From positions 28,025,209-28,089,208 of the forward strand of contig VZDJ01007747.1 of assembly GCA_008694505.1 (NCBI GenBank): DNA of 64,000 nucleotides, written 5' to 3'. Made by a program: the position numbers and the translations under genes. This stretch comes from Cyanoderma ruficeps. Its lineage: Eukaryota > Chordata > Aves > Passeriformes > Timaliidae. Shown in pieces: positions 12,854-26,300 of this stretch; the first letter of the stretch is position 1, and every line of letters begins with the position of its first letter. Under the pieces are notes generated by a model that was given only the letters and a program-made list of their open reading frames with translations, was not told where the DNA came from and ran no database searches.

Positions 12854-13275
12854 CTGTTCCATGTGTTGTCACTGCACAGTGAAGAAGTTCTTCCTCATGT
12901 TCAGGTGGAACTTCCTGAGCATCAGTTTCTGCCTGTTGCCTCTTGTCCTACTGCTTGGCACCTCTGAGCAGAACCTGGTTCCATCCTCCTGGCACCCTCC
13001 CTTCAGATACTGGCAGACACTGATGAGCTCCCCTCTCAGTTGTGTCTTCTTGAGGCTGAACTGGCCCAGCTCCCTCAGTCCGTCCTTGTAACAGAGATTT
13101 TCCAGTCCCTTCATCATCTTTGTCACCCTACCCTGGACCTGCTCCAGGAGCTCCATGTCTCTCTTGTACTGAGGAGCCCAGAACTGGATACAGCCTTCCA
13201 GATGCATCTCACCAGGGCTGAGTAGAGGGGCAGGATCACCTCCCTCAACGTGCTGGCAATGGTCTCCCTAATGCT

Positions 13276-16190
13276 AATAGACCAGTACAACAATTATGAT
13301 TGTGACTCCCCAGTTAATATTTCAATGCTGATTTTATCTTGTTTTAAAATGTCAGAATTACCAAAATATTACCATATTACCATATTCCTATATGTTGCTA
13401 ATGTTGAGCAGAGGAAAATATATGGGAATATTAATAGGCTAGGAAATTTAATATTTGTCAGCATATAAAAATATTTTAATATAGTGCTTATTTTTTCAAA
13501 AAGCCCTTAGGAAGATATATTTAATGTAGTGCGAATCTTTACTGTACTTGTAAAATCTAGAGCACATGCATCATTATGGACCAAAAAGTGATGTAGTAGG
13601 CTCATCATAAAACAGTGGAGTACTGCACAGCACAGCACAGGTTGAGCTCGACATGTGAAATGTAGGCTCCTTTTGTAACTTGATCATTTCTATTTTTAGT
13701 AAATAGAATTTAAGCTCCTGCTTTGCTCCCTCATAATTTCAACATCTGTGGAAGGTTTCTTGTGCTTTGTCGTTCAGTTAGAGACACTAGTGACAGTCTC
13801 TGACTGCTTCATTTATCACTGTACATTCCGTTCTGCATTTGGAACTGATTGTTTCAGAGATGCAGCCTACTTTGAGTTCAGTAGGCAATTTTATGCACTG
13901 TCTGAAATGTCTTGCTTCATGCTAATAATAAAATCTTTTTGTAAGGTATTTATCAAGGTCTAGAGTAATAAAACATTTTGGAGTAAGCTTCAGCCTCTAA
14001 ATTAAGATCCATGTCCTTTTTCAACAGAGACTGAAAGCCCTATATAGTGTTCCTGTAAGGAGCATCTTAGCTGTTTGAACTGTAGTGGTTAATTTGCAGC
14101 AGAAGTCAGAATTCCTAAATTGCAAACAAGAAACATGCACTACAGCACTGACTGTTAATAAAATTCCTAATATGCTCCCTCTTCATAAAAAAAAAGGATT
14201 TTTTATAACTTAATTGACTTTGTCATCTTTTTAAACTTCTCTAGAGACTGCTTTTAAACCTTGAAATTTTGCCTGCAGGCTGCTACAGAGACTGTTCTTT
14301 GTATATTACATACCACAAAAAAATAGATATATATATTTTAATGTATAATGCAGCATTTTGTGCTGAGGTGAACATTTAGAAATACCACACCAATAATGGT
14401 TCAAAGTGGGAGAATTTTACAGCCTGGAAGGTTTTGGATATGGGAATTTAAATTCATTAACCTTGAAGAAATCTATTTTAAATTCTGACATTAATTTCAC
14501 AAGCCAGTCATTATAATTTTCAATGGTATGAAGAGCCTTTACAGTTGGGTATTAGAAGGTTGTTCTGCCTGAGAAAAAAAGATAGATCATTCTTACTCAC
14601 TGTCTTTCCTTGAGCTCCGGTTTTGTAAAAAATTGCATGTTTATGATGCATTTCGTGTTTGCATGGTCTCAAAGTTAGTTTGCCAGTTTGAACAGCAAAT
14701 ACCAATATACATTAAAGAGGGAGGATGTAAGATTCTTTTTAATGTTAAACTTCTCTGTCCCATTTTTAATTATATACAGTACTTAAAAACGAGTAATATT
14801 TTTATCTTTGATGGCTGTTAACTGTTGATTTCTTTGGTTTTAAGTTAGCACTAGTAATATTTACTATGGAATCTTCAAAGTTTTGTTGATTTTATCTTGA
14901 ATAATTTTTCTTTCATTAATAGCTCATTATCAAGCTATTGTAGAGACAGTCTCTCTGTGTGATGTATGATTTCCTAAAAAACTAACGACATGATAAAAAT
15001 TCTAGTAACAAGAACTTGAACTAAATTTGTTCAAGTCAGGAACAGGAAGAGTAGCTTGACTATCTTTCCATATCCTGTCTCTTTCCTGATGTCAGAGTGG
15101 TTAGATTATGGATGAAGAATCAAGTTAATTCTGGGGTTCACTAGTGCACAAACTTTTTTCTGTAAATTGAGGTGCATCATATATGAATCATATGCTTGGG
15201 AGGTTTTTGTTGTCTCTTGTTTGGAAGCTATGATTGAACATTTTTTAACTTATAGGTTTATTTGTTCTAGCAGTTTCCTTTGCATATAGTGTGAATTTAA
15301 CAAAGAGCTAGAGGAAAAGTATGTTAGAAAGCTTAGATGTAAACCACCTTTGAAATTCCCTGATCATCCTTGTATATAAATGTACACACATTCAGGAAGG
15401 AAAATTTATTGACTCTGTATGGAATCCAAGCTGTAACTGTGACATTCTGGCATGTGGAGACTAAAACCTCATCATTTGGGAGCATTGCTGGAGTGGTCAA
15501 CAACCTTGCTTTACCCTATCCTAAATTTCTAAAAAGAGAAAATGGTGGGGTTATGAAACAGCCTTAAAATTATGTTTAAAAAATTTCATAAATCCACATA
15601 TTTCAAACATAGTGAGTTTTCATATAAGAAAGGTCTTCAAAGTCTTTTTGTATTTTTTTTTCTGATTGGTAGCATCATGTAATTTTGATTTACAAAAATT
15701 TCTAATGGAAAGATTTAACCTTTTCCCTCTTTTCAACTAAATACTAGGTGATCACTTATTTTGTATCATTAGTTTCTTTCATTCCAAAAAGGAAAAGCAA
15801 GTCACTTGCTAGGTCCATAAAGTCAGCAGTCCTTCAGAAGGAATCTATATCTTAGCTTGCTCAGTTTAAAAGTGACATACCAAAAAAGCCTACAAGATCT
15901 ACAAAACCAATGGTTAGATCAAACCATTATTTATTTTATCTAGATGCAGGGATGTAAAGCTTGAATATGCACAGGTATGCAGATAGATAAACTGGAGGGA
16001 GAGCCACACCCAAACGTGTAAGCTGACTGATTTTACTCAAGAGGATGAGTGGGAGGAGAAAGACACAGACCTGCAACTTCAGAACAGCTTCATTGCCCTG
16101 GTAGACTGTGAGGGAAGACTTACAGGAGGGCCAGAGCCAGGCAAGCCTGAAATGCAAGGCAACATCAAAGGAAAGCAGCAGGCAGTAAGA
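13276..16190. other. AT-rich unique sequence, no gene seen
   Basis: No exon, RNA gene or repeat recognised. It contains a poly-A run near 14188-14197, a short TA tract near 14325-14340, and a small CAGCACAGCACAGC run at 13626-13640. Confidence 0.55.
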
Positions 16191-16925
16191 GTTGGAGACT
16201 CTTTCCCAAGGAGAATGGAGACCCCCATCTGCCAGTCCTGTTTGCTCTCTAAGGAGACTTGTTGCTTGCCTGAGGCCCAGACACCAGATGATATGGAGAG
16301 ACTTATGGGACGTGTCTAGCTCTTGGATTATTTTCTGCTGCTATTCATGCACATGGACATCCATAGTACGGTGGATGGAGATGTCAACCACATCCAGAGT
16401 TGTTTCACAGCTCTGGGTGTGAGAGTGAAGGGCATAATGTACCTCCTCAGTCCCGATGGTTAAAGAGAAAGGCTTGATTAGGAGCCAATGGGTAGTGTAG
16501 ATCAATCACTGGTTGCACAGCTGGTGTCAGAGATTTGGGGTTTAGAACAGGCTGTCTCTTTTCAGGACTGAGGACTTTGGGAAGACAGATAGAGATAGTG
16601 CTAAAGGCAGTCCTGTCTCTGATGTGTTGCAGCTGTGTTAATTACCAAAGAGTGGGAACAGCCTTGCCCTCCCAGCTATGGGTGTGATAAAAGAGTGAGT
16701 TAGTTGGTAGAGAGTCAGTTGGAGTCTGCTGGTTGTGCTGTGAGGAGGAAGGGACAGGAGGTTGGGTAAGGGACAGACAAGGCAAAGCACTGTACAAGGG
16801 ACAGGCAGGGTTAGGTCACCGAGTCAGGGACAGGAAGCAGTGAGCTTCCAGGAACTGCAGAAGGAAGAGAGGAGGAGAGAAAGAGCCAGAGCTGTGGGGA
16901 GCTGCCCACAGGAGGCTGCATAGAA
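16190..16925 (+). mobile_element. Unclassified GC-richer block, possibly LTR-like
   Basis: This ~735-bp block is clearly richer in G+C and retains more CpG than its AT-rich flanks, which is how younger retroviral insertions stand out in this window. It holds a TATA-like TGATAAAAGAG (16687 onward) followed by a T/G-rich GAGTCTGCTGGTTGTGCTGT stretch that looks like an R/U5 start. I could not define TG...CA ends, a polyadenylation signal or a target-site duplication, and I do not recognise the family. A regulatory region or a decayed unique sequence remains possible. No coherent coding frame: the 76-codon frame at 16192-16422 has no recognisable domain. Confidence 0.3.
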
Positions 16926-18119
16926 AAAGTATGAAAGGCTTCTAGATAACATGGTGCTGATACTTAAAGCTGCCTGAAGTATTTATTGTAGCACTCTGAG
17001 CATATGGCTGTCTTGACAGAGGACTGCTGGACAAGCCTAGTTCTTAGGGTCAAAATGTGGAAGGAAGTAGTAGTAGAAGGAAAGAAATAGGGGCTTTATT
17101 CTTATATTTTGTAATTTTAAAATGAAAAAATAATAATAATTTCCAGAACAGCAAGGATTTTCCTGTTTCATCCAAAAAAACCCATTCCAACAATTTTACT
17201 TTTAGTATACAATGCAGTTTATGTCTTTTGGGTTTTTTTTGTTCCCTTTTTCACATATCTGATGTGGAGACCTAATCTTCCAATAAATACCTCAATATTA
17301 ATGCATGTTATGTGTTTTATAAAGATTCAAGGATAGTATCACAATTTGCCCTTGATGAAGAGTGAGAAAGTCATATGTGTTGGTAATTAGTGAAGATTCT
17401 TCTTCTTGAGTATATGGTAATCATAACTGCCTAAGGCGGGATGGTGTGCTGATAATGATGGGAATGTCCTTTATACCAGAAGAGAAGAAAAGCAGTAGAG
17501 AGATGAGAAAGAATGCAGATTTAGAGAATTGTAATGATATGAAGAAAAGTGCATGTTTTCATCATTTGACAAGAGGATATGTTCTTTTTTATCCTCATCT
17601 AACTCACTTTCTCTTCTAATTTGCCAAGGGACAGTGCCTGAGGGGAGAGTCCTTGCACTCCACTCAAGGCTGTGTGGTTCAATCAAGGCTGTGTAGTTTT
17701 TGTTCAGGATATCATGATATCACCTTTTTCATACATATTTAACATCTACAGCGCACTACCCATTTAAATGTAATCTCTCTGTCCTCCTATTTGTACCCCC
17801 CAAAGAAAAATCTCTCCACCAGACCTCTCAACAATGAAACCCCTTGTGAGCTTTCAGTTGCAGAGGCTCTGGCATTAGTGTTTCAACAGAATATTGGTGC
17901 TTAGAAGTGACTGAGGATCAGAAAGCAGTGGGTGTGAGAAGTTATCACAGAATTGATCTGGTGTAACTCCAGGATCTACATAAACTACTGTATGTATTCA
18001 TAAAATTAGAAAAATTCATCTAATAACTAAAGATAAATGATCATGTAAAAATTGACTGACCCACCAGAACCAAAGTGATCACTGGTTTGACATCAGCAGT
18101 GACCTGTAACAACTGGAAT
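16926..18119. other. AT-rich unique sequence, no gene seen
   Basis: No gene or named repeat recognised. Short poly-T/poly-A runs near 17228 and 17130 only. Confidence 0.55.
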
Positions 18120-18355
18120 ATCTCAAGGGTTGAAAATAGGAAATTGTGGCGTTTTTTAACTGTTCAGTATCTTAATGATCTCAATGATAACATAGAATTC
18201 ACTCTCAGCAAATGTGTGCATATTACTGTATAAGGGCAGTGACTGATATACCAAATGTTAGAGCTAATGTCCTGAGGGACCTTTAAAAAGCTGACAACTG
18301 AGCCAAAAGAAATCTATTAAATTTCAGCAAGGAGACTGTACATCAGTACAGGTTT
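18120..18355 (+). mobile_element. Ancient CR1 ORF2 fragment
   Basis: A highly diverged piece of the CR1 reverse-transcriptase region. The series TTCAGTATCTTAATGATCTC (18163 onward), then ACTCTCAGCAAATGTGTG, then GCAGTGACTGATATACCA, then GAGGGACCTTTAAAAAGC follows the order in CR1 ORF2 that encodes the segment just after and around the YxDD box. Indels and stops are frequent, so it is older than the other CR1 copies here. The matching block in the 61-kb copy (TTTATTAATGATCTGGATGA, 61423 onward) gives independent within-window support. Confidence 0.65.
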
Positions 18356-21300
18356 GTTTACCAAGCAGCTAAATAACAATGTATCATGCATGTAGGTATG
18401 ATTCTGTCTCATCATCTCCCTGTCTCCAGTTACTTGCAATTTAGACACTATGTGAACCAACTGTGTAATCCTTGTGTGAACCTCCTGGGAAAAGTTGTAA
18501 CAGACTTCCAGGAGAAGAACTGGCTCTGGACAAAATAAGTCAAAAACATAGTGAAGTTTTTTGGGGTTTGGGTTTTTTGGTTTGTTTTTGTTTTTTTGGG
18601 GGGGTTGTTTGTTTGTTCATTTTTCTTGTTCTATAGAATTGGAAACATGATATCCCAACTGATGACTCATATCCATTGCAATCATTGGTTAGAAGAGGCT
18701 CTGGTCTAATCTGGGCTTGGATGGAATTTCACAGAATTCTTATTATATTGCAAATCCCTTCAGTAAATCTCTAGTGCCAGCAGTCTGATTCAAAGACCAC
18801 TGAAAACAACATACAAGGAATTAAGTGAATTATATTCCATATTAGCATCAGTTCATTGTTTATATACGTGGTCAGTAAATCTGTAGCAGTAAAAAAAAGG
18901 TGTGTATGTATATGTACATTCATATGCACAAGGGACATGATCAGACCTTTGGGGAATTATGATGTGAAATCAGAACAGTCAAATTACATCTATATGGCAT
19001 CTCAAATGTAGTAAACACAGGACTTTTAGAGGAAATGTTTCTTCTAAGTTCCTTATCTGAATGAGTTTTGGCCTTTTAGTTGCATGATAGAAGTTATTAT
19101 TCTAAAGAGATGAAGAAGGCTGCTGATCCATGTACACTGATCTATACCAATGAATTAATGAGGAAAGAAAATTATCCAGTATATGTCTAGTAATGTGTAA
19201 GCGACAGCTCATGACAGGAAACTCCACACATTGTTTCTCAAAAGAACATAGAAGTGGATGGGAAAAAGCTAACAGAATGTTCCCAGTGTGACTGTAACCA
19301 AAGGTGCTAATACATTGTATGAACAGGGAAATACTGGATATCAGTATAGTAGTTATATAATCTGCACACTTGCTAGCATCGAATATGATGGATGATCTGT
19401 AGCTAATATGCAGGAATGATATGGCAAAATTAAGAGAGGGTTGTAGAAAGAAGCACAGAACTGAAGATTTACTCTTGAAGTACTAACAAAATTAGTGTAA
19501 TCTTTATGTAAAGTGAATTGGTAGAAGAAAAGCATGATTGATATAGGCTCTATTTGTTTTAAAAAATGTATCGGTGTGAAACAAATGTATTGGTAGGTAA
19601 ATACTGACGTTGGGTCTCATTTTATATCCATCATGTCCTGTTGGAAGATTTCATTTCACATTAGTTTTCATTTGGTCTCCTATGTGGAAAATCCCAACTA
19701 TATATGTAATTCAAAGCTTTCAGAAGAGCTATCATATCACAAACCTTTTCTTTGAGTGTGGGTTCTTTGGAGAATCTCTCTGGATGCCTCACATTCTATT
19801 TTCTCCTGTCTCCTGAAGATGATGACAGCAGATCAAGAGACATGTCTGTTGTCCCCACCACCATTGCCTATACAAGTACTGTTATTCCAAATCTTTAAAT
19901 CAGATCCTGTGAAATTTTCAAGTGCTGCAATGGTGCCTGCTGTCACCTCCACCTTCCCACTAAGTTCGGTGGTAGTTAGCATGAGGCACCCTAGACAGGC
20001 TGTGGGAGATTTAATCTGGACACCCAGGCTACAGGACACCCTCTTTCCTGGAACAGAGCAGATGACGGCATAAGGTAACTTGAACTCGGAGAGAAATTGG
20101 TGCTACAACAACAACATCTCTGACATTTTGGTGGTGCTGTTGTGGAATGGTGGTAGATGCTCTTTGCCCCTGTGCCACTGGATCCTGAGACTGTCATCTG
20201 ACAGGAATAAATATATGAATGGTAGAGGAAAAGGGTTAAGATGGCATTAGTAAATTAGTAGAAATCAGGAACAGAAACAGAAGTCTGGGAGAAAAATGTG
20301 ATGGCCAAAATCATCATCATTATCCTTATCATGTTAGCCAACATGATGCCCTAGAAACTAATTCTGGAAAATCTTGCCCATATAGTCTAGCTAAAGGGAC
20401 AAACAATACACTTGCAGTGGTGGTAAGAATGAAAGAATCTTAGCCATTGCCATATTTTCCAGATCCAGCAGTCCCCTCTCCTCCAGGAGATCTGAACACC
20501 TAAAGGTCTTGTAAGGTTCTGTACTCTGGGTCAGCATGTTAGTTCATCAGATTGATCTCCACTTCTTCCTATTGTGGTCTTATTATTGTTACCTGGAAGC
20601 ATGGTTTGGCAGCACTGTCACCACCATGGTCACCTATCCAGTACATCCTGCTCCTGAATTTCCATCTGATCTCTGTGTGGACCCCAAATTATTAATTCTG
20701 CTGAAGATCCTGGATAACACCTGTGATGACAACCTCAGTTTTCTCCCTCATCTCTGTCTTCTCTTCTGCCTGAGTCACCACCTGGGTACAAGGGAACTAC
20801 AAGGGATTCAGGATGGCTTTTCTGGTCCAAGCTGCCTCCCTTTTCTGATAACATGGGGACAAATCAACAGGGAGCACACAGATGCTGCAAAACCTCTTCA
20901 TCAGAAGTGAGCAGAAGAATAAGCCTGTCAGTCCTTAAGTATCTTTGAAGACACAACGCATTAATTTTCTGTCTAATGTCATCTTTTGCACAGATCACAG
21001 ATACTGAAGAACATGGTTTCTGCAGATCATAAACCTGATCAGTTCCTGTGAGGGGCGGTTGAAAATGAGCTCTGAAAAAATAGGTAGATGAGGAAGGATT
21101 AGTGGCACCTCAAAGACTTGAGGGCTGGAAGCATATATGAGGGCACTTGCTCTCTATATATCAAAGAAAAGCAGTTTTTGAAGTCCAGCGTTTTCGAAGA
21201 CTCAAGTACACTTGCATGATAGATGAGAAGCACTTTGATGTTCATTGAGTGCAGGCATTTATTGGTTTAATTTCCTCTGAAAGGGGATGGGGGTGTGGAT

Positions 21301-22330
21301 GGGGTATGTGTGTGTGAATATGTGGTCTGAAGCAGCTTTGAGAACTAACTCAGTACATAAAAAGTGAAACAATTTTCTTCAAAAGCTCATTACTACTTCC
21401 ATCCAGACTACAAATGTAGACATAGTCTTAGACAACTTATTTGATTCTGGAAACTTAATACTTATCTTCTACTTTCAAAGTCTCTAGACTGCCCTTTTTT
21501 TCCCATATCTTTTCTATCTGTTTCTGTGAAAGCAATACTTTGTTTGAGTTTGTGGTTTTAGCTGATTGCTTGTTTGTGGTGAAGGTGGTTAAATTTCATG
21601 CTGTCAGGTTCTAATATCAAGGCTTTGGAAAATGTCTAAAAAATTATATCAGGCTCCCTTTGCAGAGAATAAACAAGTGTGTAGTTCTACTGGAGTGGAG
21701 ATGCATTATATCATTTGAACTGGCTCATACTTCTTGTGCTCTGCTGGTTGGTGCCTTTACTGATTTATGGCAAATATAATTAAGATACTTTTCAGTAGTC
21801 AGTTAAAAATATAAATAGTTTCTGAAGAGAAAACAGAAAAATGTAAAAAAACCAGAAAAAAAGAAGAAAAACCCCTCAAAGATCCCATTTTGCTAGTTTT
21901 AACTGCTTCAGGGAGTTGTTATTTTGTTTGTTTTAATGTTGAGGGTAAATAAGCTTTCCCTGCAGTGCAGTGCTGCCAGCATATGTACATATACTAAATG
22001 AAGGCGAGGTGAAAAGGAGTAATCAGAAATACACAGGATGAAATTAAATCTGCCTCTAGGCATGTTTATATATGCAAATTAAGCAATAGAATATTTCAAG
22101 GGCTTTTGCTAAGTGTTTTGGAAAACAAAGACTTGTGGACTATTTTGTAAGGGTCAGTTCTGAATGCAGCATTTGAGCACACAAGTTTAGTACATTTCAA
22201 AAACTCAAGAACACTTGTTTTTATATTTCCTTCCAAAGAATGCATATCAATTTTTAACCATTGAAATATGACATGCAAATCGGTAAAACTGAGTGGAAAT
22301 ATTATACATGTATTGAAAGAACCAACACAA
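18356..22330. other. Mostly AT-rich unique sequence, no gene seen
   Basis: A G/T-rich low-complexity run lies at 18556-18620 (TTTGGGG- and TTTGTTTG-type blocks on one strand). 19830-20210 is slightly richer in GC, with 60-105-codon frames on both strands but no recognisable domain. 20536-20910 carries a 124-codon frame with no conserved motif, which I treat as chance. No RNA gene seen. Confidence 0.5.
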
Positions 22331-22451
22331 TTGGATTTGGCTGGACAGGGTGCTGGACCATCTTGTCTAGACTGCAGTTTTGCCAAGAAAGTTTGGATCA
22401 GATGATCCTTGTAGCACACCTGTAACTGATATGTTACAGTTCTGTGGTTTG
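22331..22451 (+). mobile_element. CR1 LINE 3' end fragment
   Basis: The stretch has the CR1 3'-UTR series GGACAGGGTGCTGGACCATC, then TTGTCTAGACTGCAG, then GGATCAGATGATCCTTG, then a degenerate octamer tail (GTTACAGTTCTGTGG). Only about 120 bp of the 3' end is present, consistent with severe 5' truncation at insertion. It lies about 90 bp before a family-1 LTR. Confidence 0.8.
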
Positions 22452-22540
22452 AAAGGGTACAGCTTTAGCAGTATTTAACAGTATTTAGTGTTTTAACAGT
22501 ATTCATTTATTTTTTCCTTCTTAAATAATATGGTTCTCTG

Positions 22541-23327
22541 GCAACATATTTAATAAGGGATGGAGAAAGCTGCAGTGCAACTGCATTCAAAGAAGAGAGG
22601 AGTGAGAATATGTGAGAAAAAGAGCTCTGCAGACACCAAGGTCAGTGAAAAATGAGGAGGAGGAAATGCTCTAGACGTCAGAGAAGAGTGGGGAAAACCA
22701 TGGTGGAGCAACTATACCCCTGCAGCCCATAAACATCCATGAGGGAGCAGAGATTCACCTGCAGCCCCTGGAGGACTCCACCTTGGAGCAGGGGGATGCC
22801 CAAAGGAGACTGTGACCCTGAGGGAAGCCTGAACTGGACCAGGTTCCTGGAAAGACCCACGGACCTTTGGAGATAGTAGCCCATGCTGGAGCAGATTTGC
22901 TCTCAGGACTTGTGACCCCGTGGAACAGACCCACAGTGGAGAATTTTACAAAGTACTGTAGCTGGTGGGAAGAATTTATATTGCAGAAGTTTGTGGAGGA
23001 CTTTCTGGAACAGAGGAAGTGTGAGAAGTCCTCTCCCTGAAGAGAAAGGAGTGGCAGGGACAGCATGTGATGGACTGATTTTTAACTTCCATTCCCCTGT
23101 CCCCCTCATTGCAGAAAGGGATGAAGCAGACAAAATCAAGAGCGACGAAGACAGGCAGGGGGAAAGCATTTTAAGATTTGGACTCATTACTCTACTCTGA
23201 TTTGGGTGGTAATAAACTAAACTAATTTTCCTAAGCTAAGCCTGTTTTGCCTGTGGTGGTATTTGGTGAGTGATCTCTCTCTGTCCTTTATGTATGCCCT
23301 TGTGTCCAGCCAGGGTCAAACATCACA
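22541..23327 (+). mobile_element. ERVL-like LTR (family 1), 5'-truncated
   Basis: The blocks run in the order I know for an abundant avian LTR: a degenerate TATTTAA promoter region (22547 onward), AGCTCTGCAGACACCAAGGT (22623 onward), several imperfect GGAGCAG/CTGCAGCCC repeats (22700-22960), TGTGATGGACTGA (23065 onward), AAGATTTGG (23172 onward), AATAAA polyadenylation signal (23211-23216), then TTTTGCCTGTGG...TTGGTGAGTGATC and the terminal CCAGCCAGGGTCAAACATCACA. The stretch around AGCTCTGCAGACACCAAGGT recurs at 45286 onward. No TG start is present at the left, so the first ~180 bp are missing, and the U5 part between GTGATC and the terminus looks shortened. No retroviral genes are attached. 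Frames at 22678-23200 are incidental. Confidence 0.8.
23211..23216 (+). terminator. LTR polyadenylation signal AATAAA
   Basis: Canonical hexamer in the expected place of the family-1 LTR, between the AAGATTTGG block and the GTTTTGCCTGTGG block. Functional status unknown. Confidence 0.6.
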
Positions 23328-26300
23328 CAGTATTTACTGAACCCAATCAAATTCCTCATACTTTGAGGGGAAGGGACAAATATGAAAGTAAAGCAAGACA
23401 GGGCTATGTATTAAAAAAATTGAAGAATCACCTCAATTGAAAAAGTTTTAAAAGCTTTAGAGCTTTACAGAGACAGACCTCATAGGCCACACAGCCTGTG
23501 TGAAATTGGATTCCATGTGATTATTTCTGGGCAATAATTCAGAGCAAATAACATCAAGAAAGCCTTGCATAAATCCTGACAGAAAAAGTGGATTTAAATC
23601 AAACTAATAGGTTGCAAAACATATGAAATATGCTTTGTACTGTGCCTTGGAGACACATGGCCAAATCCATATTCAAAAAGTAAAAACAAACCAGAGTGAT
23701 TTGAAGAATAAATCACTTGTCATCGTGATCTTTAAAAATGCCAGAATTTAATGCAAAAATATAATCCTAACATTTATTGCAGCAAAAATAAATGTCAACA
23801 TATTAGACTTAACTGGCTAAGCCTTGTGGTAGCATTTCTACAAAGTGAAAGGAACATGACAAGTTGTATTTCACATTTTTTAGAATAAGATTTGGTCTTC
23901 TTTATCATAAGCAGTAGATTTAAACACTTTATTTTAATTTACTTCACAGTATTGAGAAAAACATTGACTCAGATAAGAAGTGGAATACCATATACACTTT
24001 TCTCTGAAGCAATCAATCAACTTTAGAAGCTAAATATGTAATATGACAACACTAGAGTTTTGCAGTAGAATACAAAATGTAACATAAAATGTTTGTGACA
24101 TTTCACAGACACTGCTTAGAAACATATCTGCTATATCTAGAACATCATAAAAGTTATAGTTTACTATTGGTTGTAACAGGTGTATCTTCATAAACATGTA
24201 ATTACACATTACAGTACACAAGGACTATAATTGGGAGCATCTTTTGAGTGCTGCTAGGTACATGTCCAGACACAATCACTGTTCTAATTCCTTCTCAAAC
24301 CTTGCTTTTGTGTGACATTTGTGTGCTCTTCCTCTCCTTCTGTTGCTTATGACATTATGCTTTGCAAGCTGTGTTCCTATGCATTACTAGCATAAATACA
24401 CATAAAAAAATAGACATCATAGAGACTAGCAGTTTTTAAAACCTTGTATTTGTAATAAATAATCCAAATTCATTGAAAATTAATACATTTCTTCTTGTTA
24501 TAGCAGTGTTAGCCTAGCCCTCAAGGGATTTTAAACTATTGTTTGTTAACTCACAGATTAACATATTTGTTGTCTGAAGGAAAATTATCTAAATAATATT
24601 TGCATAAGTTTAGAATAATAAAGCAATAGAAATATCAAAAATCTATATGATAACTGCATTAAATATCTGTATGAAGTAACACTGTAAAAAAATTTGTAAT
24701 TGAAACCCTAGAAAATACTTCAAACTTAGATATAAATTTGCAAAGCTTAAGCGCTTAAAGGATGACACATTTGTACTTGTTCATGCAATGTTACTTCAAC
24801 CTTTTGGTGTTTTCCATCTGACAATGTCAGAGGTAGTTTTCTCTTTAAGAGAAAAAGAGAATGGCAACTATGGTAAACACAATTAAAGAATAAAAGCATA
24901 CAGGATTGTCAGAATACTGTATAGTTATCTCTGTGAGAATTACTTTTTAGTATAAACTGTCCATTTTACAGCCTTAGAGTTTATTTATGTAGTGATACAT
25001 AACAATATAGCAACTCTTAATTTTACTTTGTTTTCTTTTAAATGTTCAGGGTTCAGGTTTTTTTTTGAAAAGACACTGACAGAAAGAAACATATCTAATA
25101 GCCTCCTGATGGCTGAGGGAAGATTGTGTATGTTACATAAAAGAATCTACTCTGCAGTTTGCCATCTCTCTTGCTCCAGGAGTGGCAGCAAAATAATCCT
25201 GCACGTGGCAGGGCTGCCAGGAGTCACTGATGTATCTGACTGGTGTTGCTGCTGGTGCTGGTCTTGTTGGAACTCTCTGGAAAACCTAAATGATTTACCA
25301 GGGTTGATGAAAGAGGAAAACCTAGTGAGAGGAAAGAGATTGCTGGAAATGGTATGAAGTGGTCTCTAGAGATATAGATAAGCTCATTAAAAGAGTCGAG
25401 AGGGACAACTGGTCCTTTTTACTAAAGCAAATAGGTGCAGGTAGTAGAAATCCACCAAAAGGCCAGTTTTTTAGGAAGTGGGTTAAAAAAACTCTACCTT
25501 AGAGCAGAGTATGATTGCATGACAAGTTCAGAAGATCCAAGATTATTTTAAAATACTTTTTTTTTCCTAATATCAAACATAAAAATTTGTCCCAATCTTT
25601 CCACAGAAATAAACTAAATTATTTTAGTTTTCACACGGGTTCCAAGCTTGAATAGGTTTGGTTAGTAAAAGCTATGAGCCAAGTGAACTTTTATGGATTT
25701 GTCCAAGAACTAGATACTTTCATTATCCTATATAGGGACCAAGGGAAGCATCCTCCTTTTTGGTACACAGAGACAGAAATGCTCGTACAAACTAAGTTCT
25801 AAGTCTAACAGAAAGCTTTATAGCCTCTGCAAGTGCTTATTTTTGAGGAGACTCTCATATAGATCATCTTTCACACTGCTTTGGCAATTGGCATAGATCA
25901 GCTTTGGCTCTCAGGCCTTTCACTGAATTTCATTCCCTTGGAATGCGGCTTCTGAAATGGGCCCTATGACAGCCACATTACATCCTTTGTTGTTTGTAGG
26001 GGGCTTTAACACCTCGAAATACAAATTCCTCCTTTTTATTTACGTGAAATACTATATGACATGAAATGTATGCTATGTACTTCACATACCAGTAAAATAG
26101 GAAGTATAAAATAAGACAAAATGTATGACTACATATTTAACCCTGAAGTATGTGCTAAGAAAAGGAGCTGAAGCATATATTGCATTTAAATTTCAAACTA
26201 GTAAGCATTTTTGATAACAAGGATTACAATTGTTTGTGTTGTGTCGCTTTGTATAAATAATAAAAATGACAGAAAATCTAATTACATGTATTAAAATTAT

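Larger units (their letters stand above)
12163..13275 (-). mobile_element. CR1 LINE 3' fragment, split by an LTR insertion
   Basis: Read on the minus strand this is the end of a CR1 non-LTR retrotransposon: the C-terminal part of ORF2 and the 3' UTR. On the plus strand one sees CATCTGGTCCAACCTCCCTG (12220 onward), the classic reverse complement of the CR1 tail, then GTCTCTGGGCAAC, and after the interruption CTGTTCCATGTGTTGTCACT, AAGTTCTTCCTCATGTTCAG and TGTCTCTCTTGTACTGAGG in the order expected for antisense CR1. The two pieces (12163-12326 and 12848-13275) rejoin in register when 12327-12847 plus one GGCAAC is removed. The element is 5'-truncated, as most CR1 copies are. Frames crossing it are decayed and not expressed. 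Confidence 0.93.

Noticed and set aside
20536..20910. 124-codon frame without an obvious repeat
   Set aside because: No conserved motif, no convincing splice signals or downstream exons, and composition typical of chance frames.
24992..25357. 121-codon frame with a Cys/Trp-rich stretch
   Set aside because: The Cys/Trp run comes from a TGCTGCTGGTGCTGG-type low-complexity stretch; no domain or signal peptide logic.
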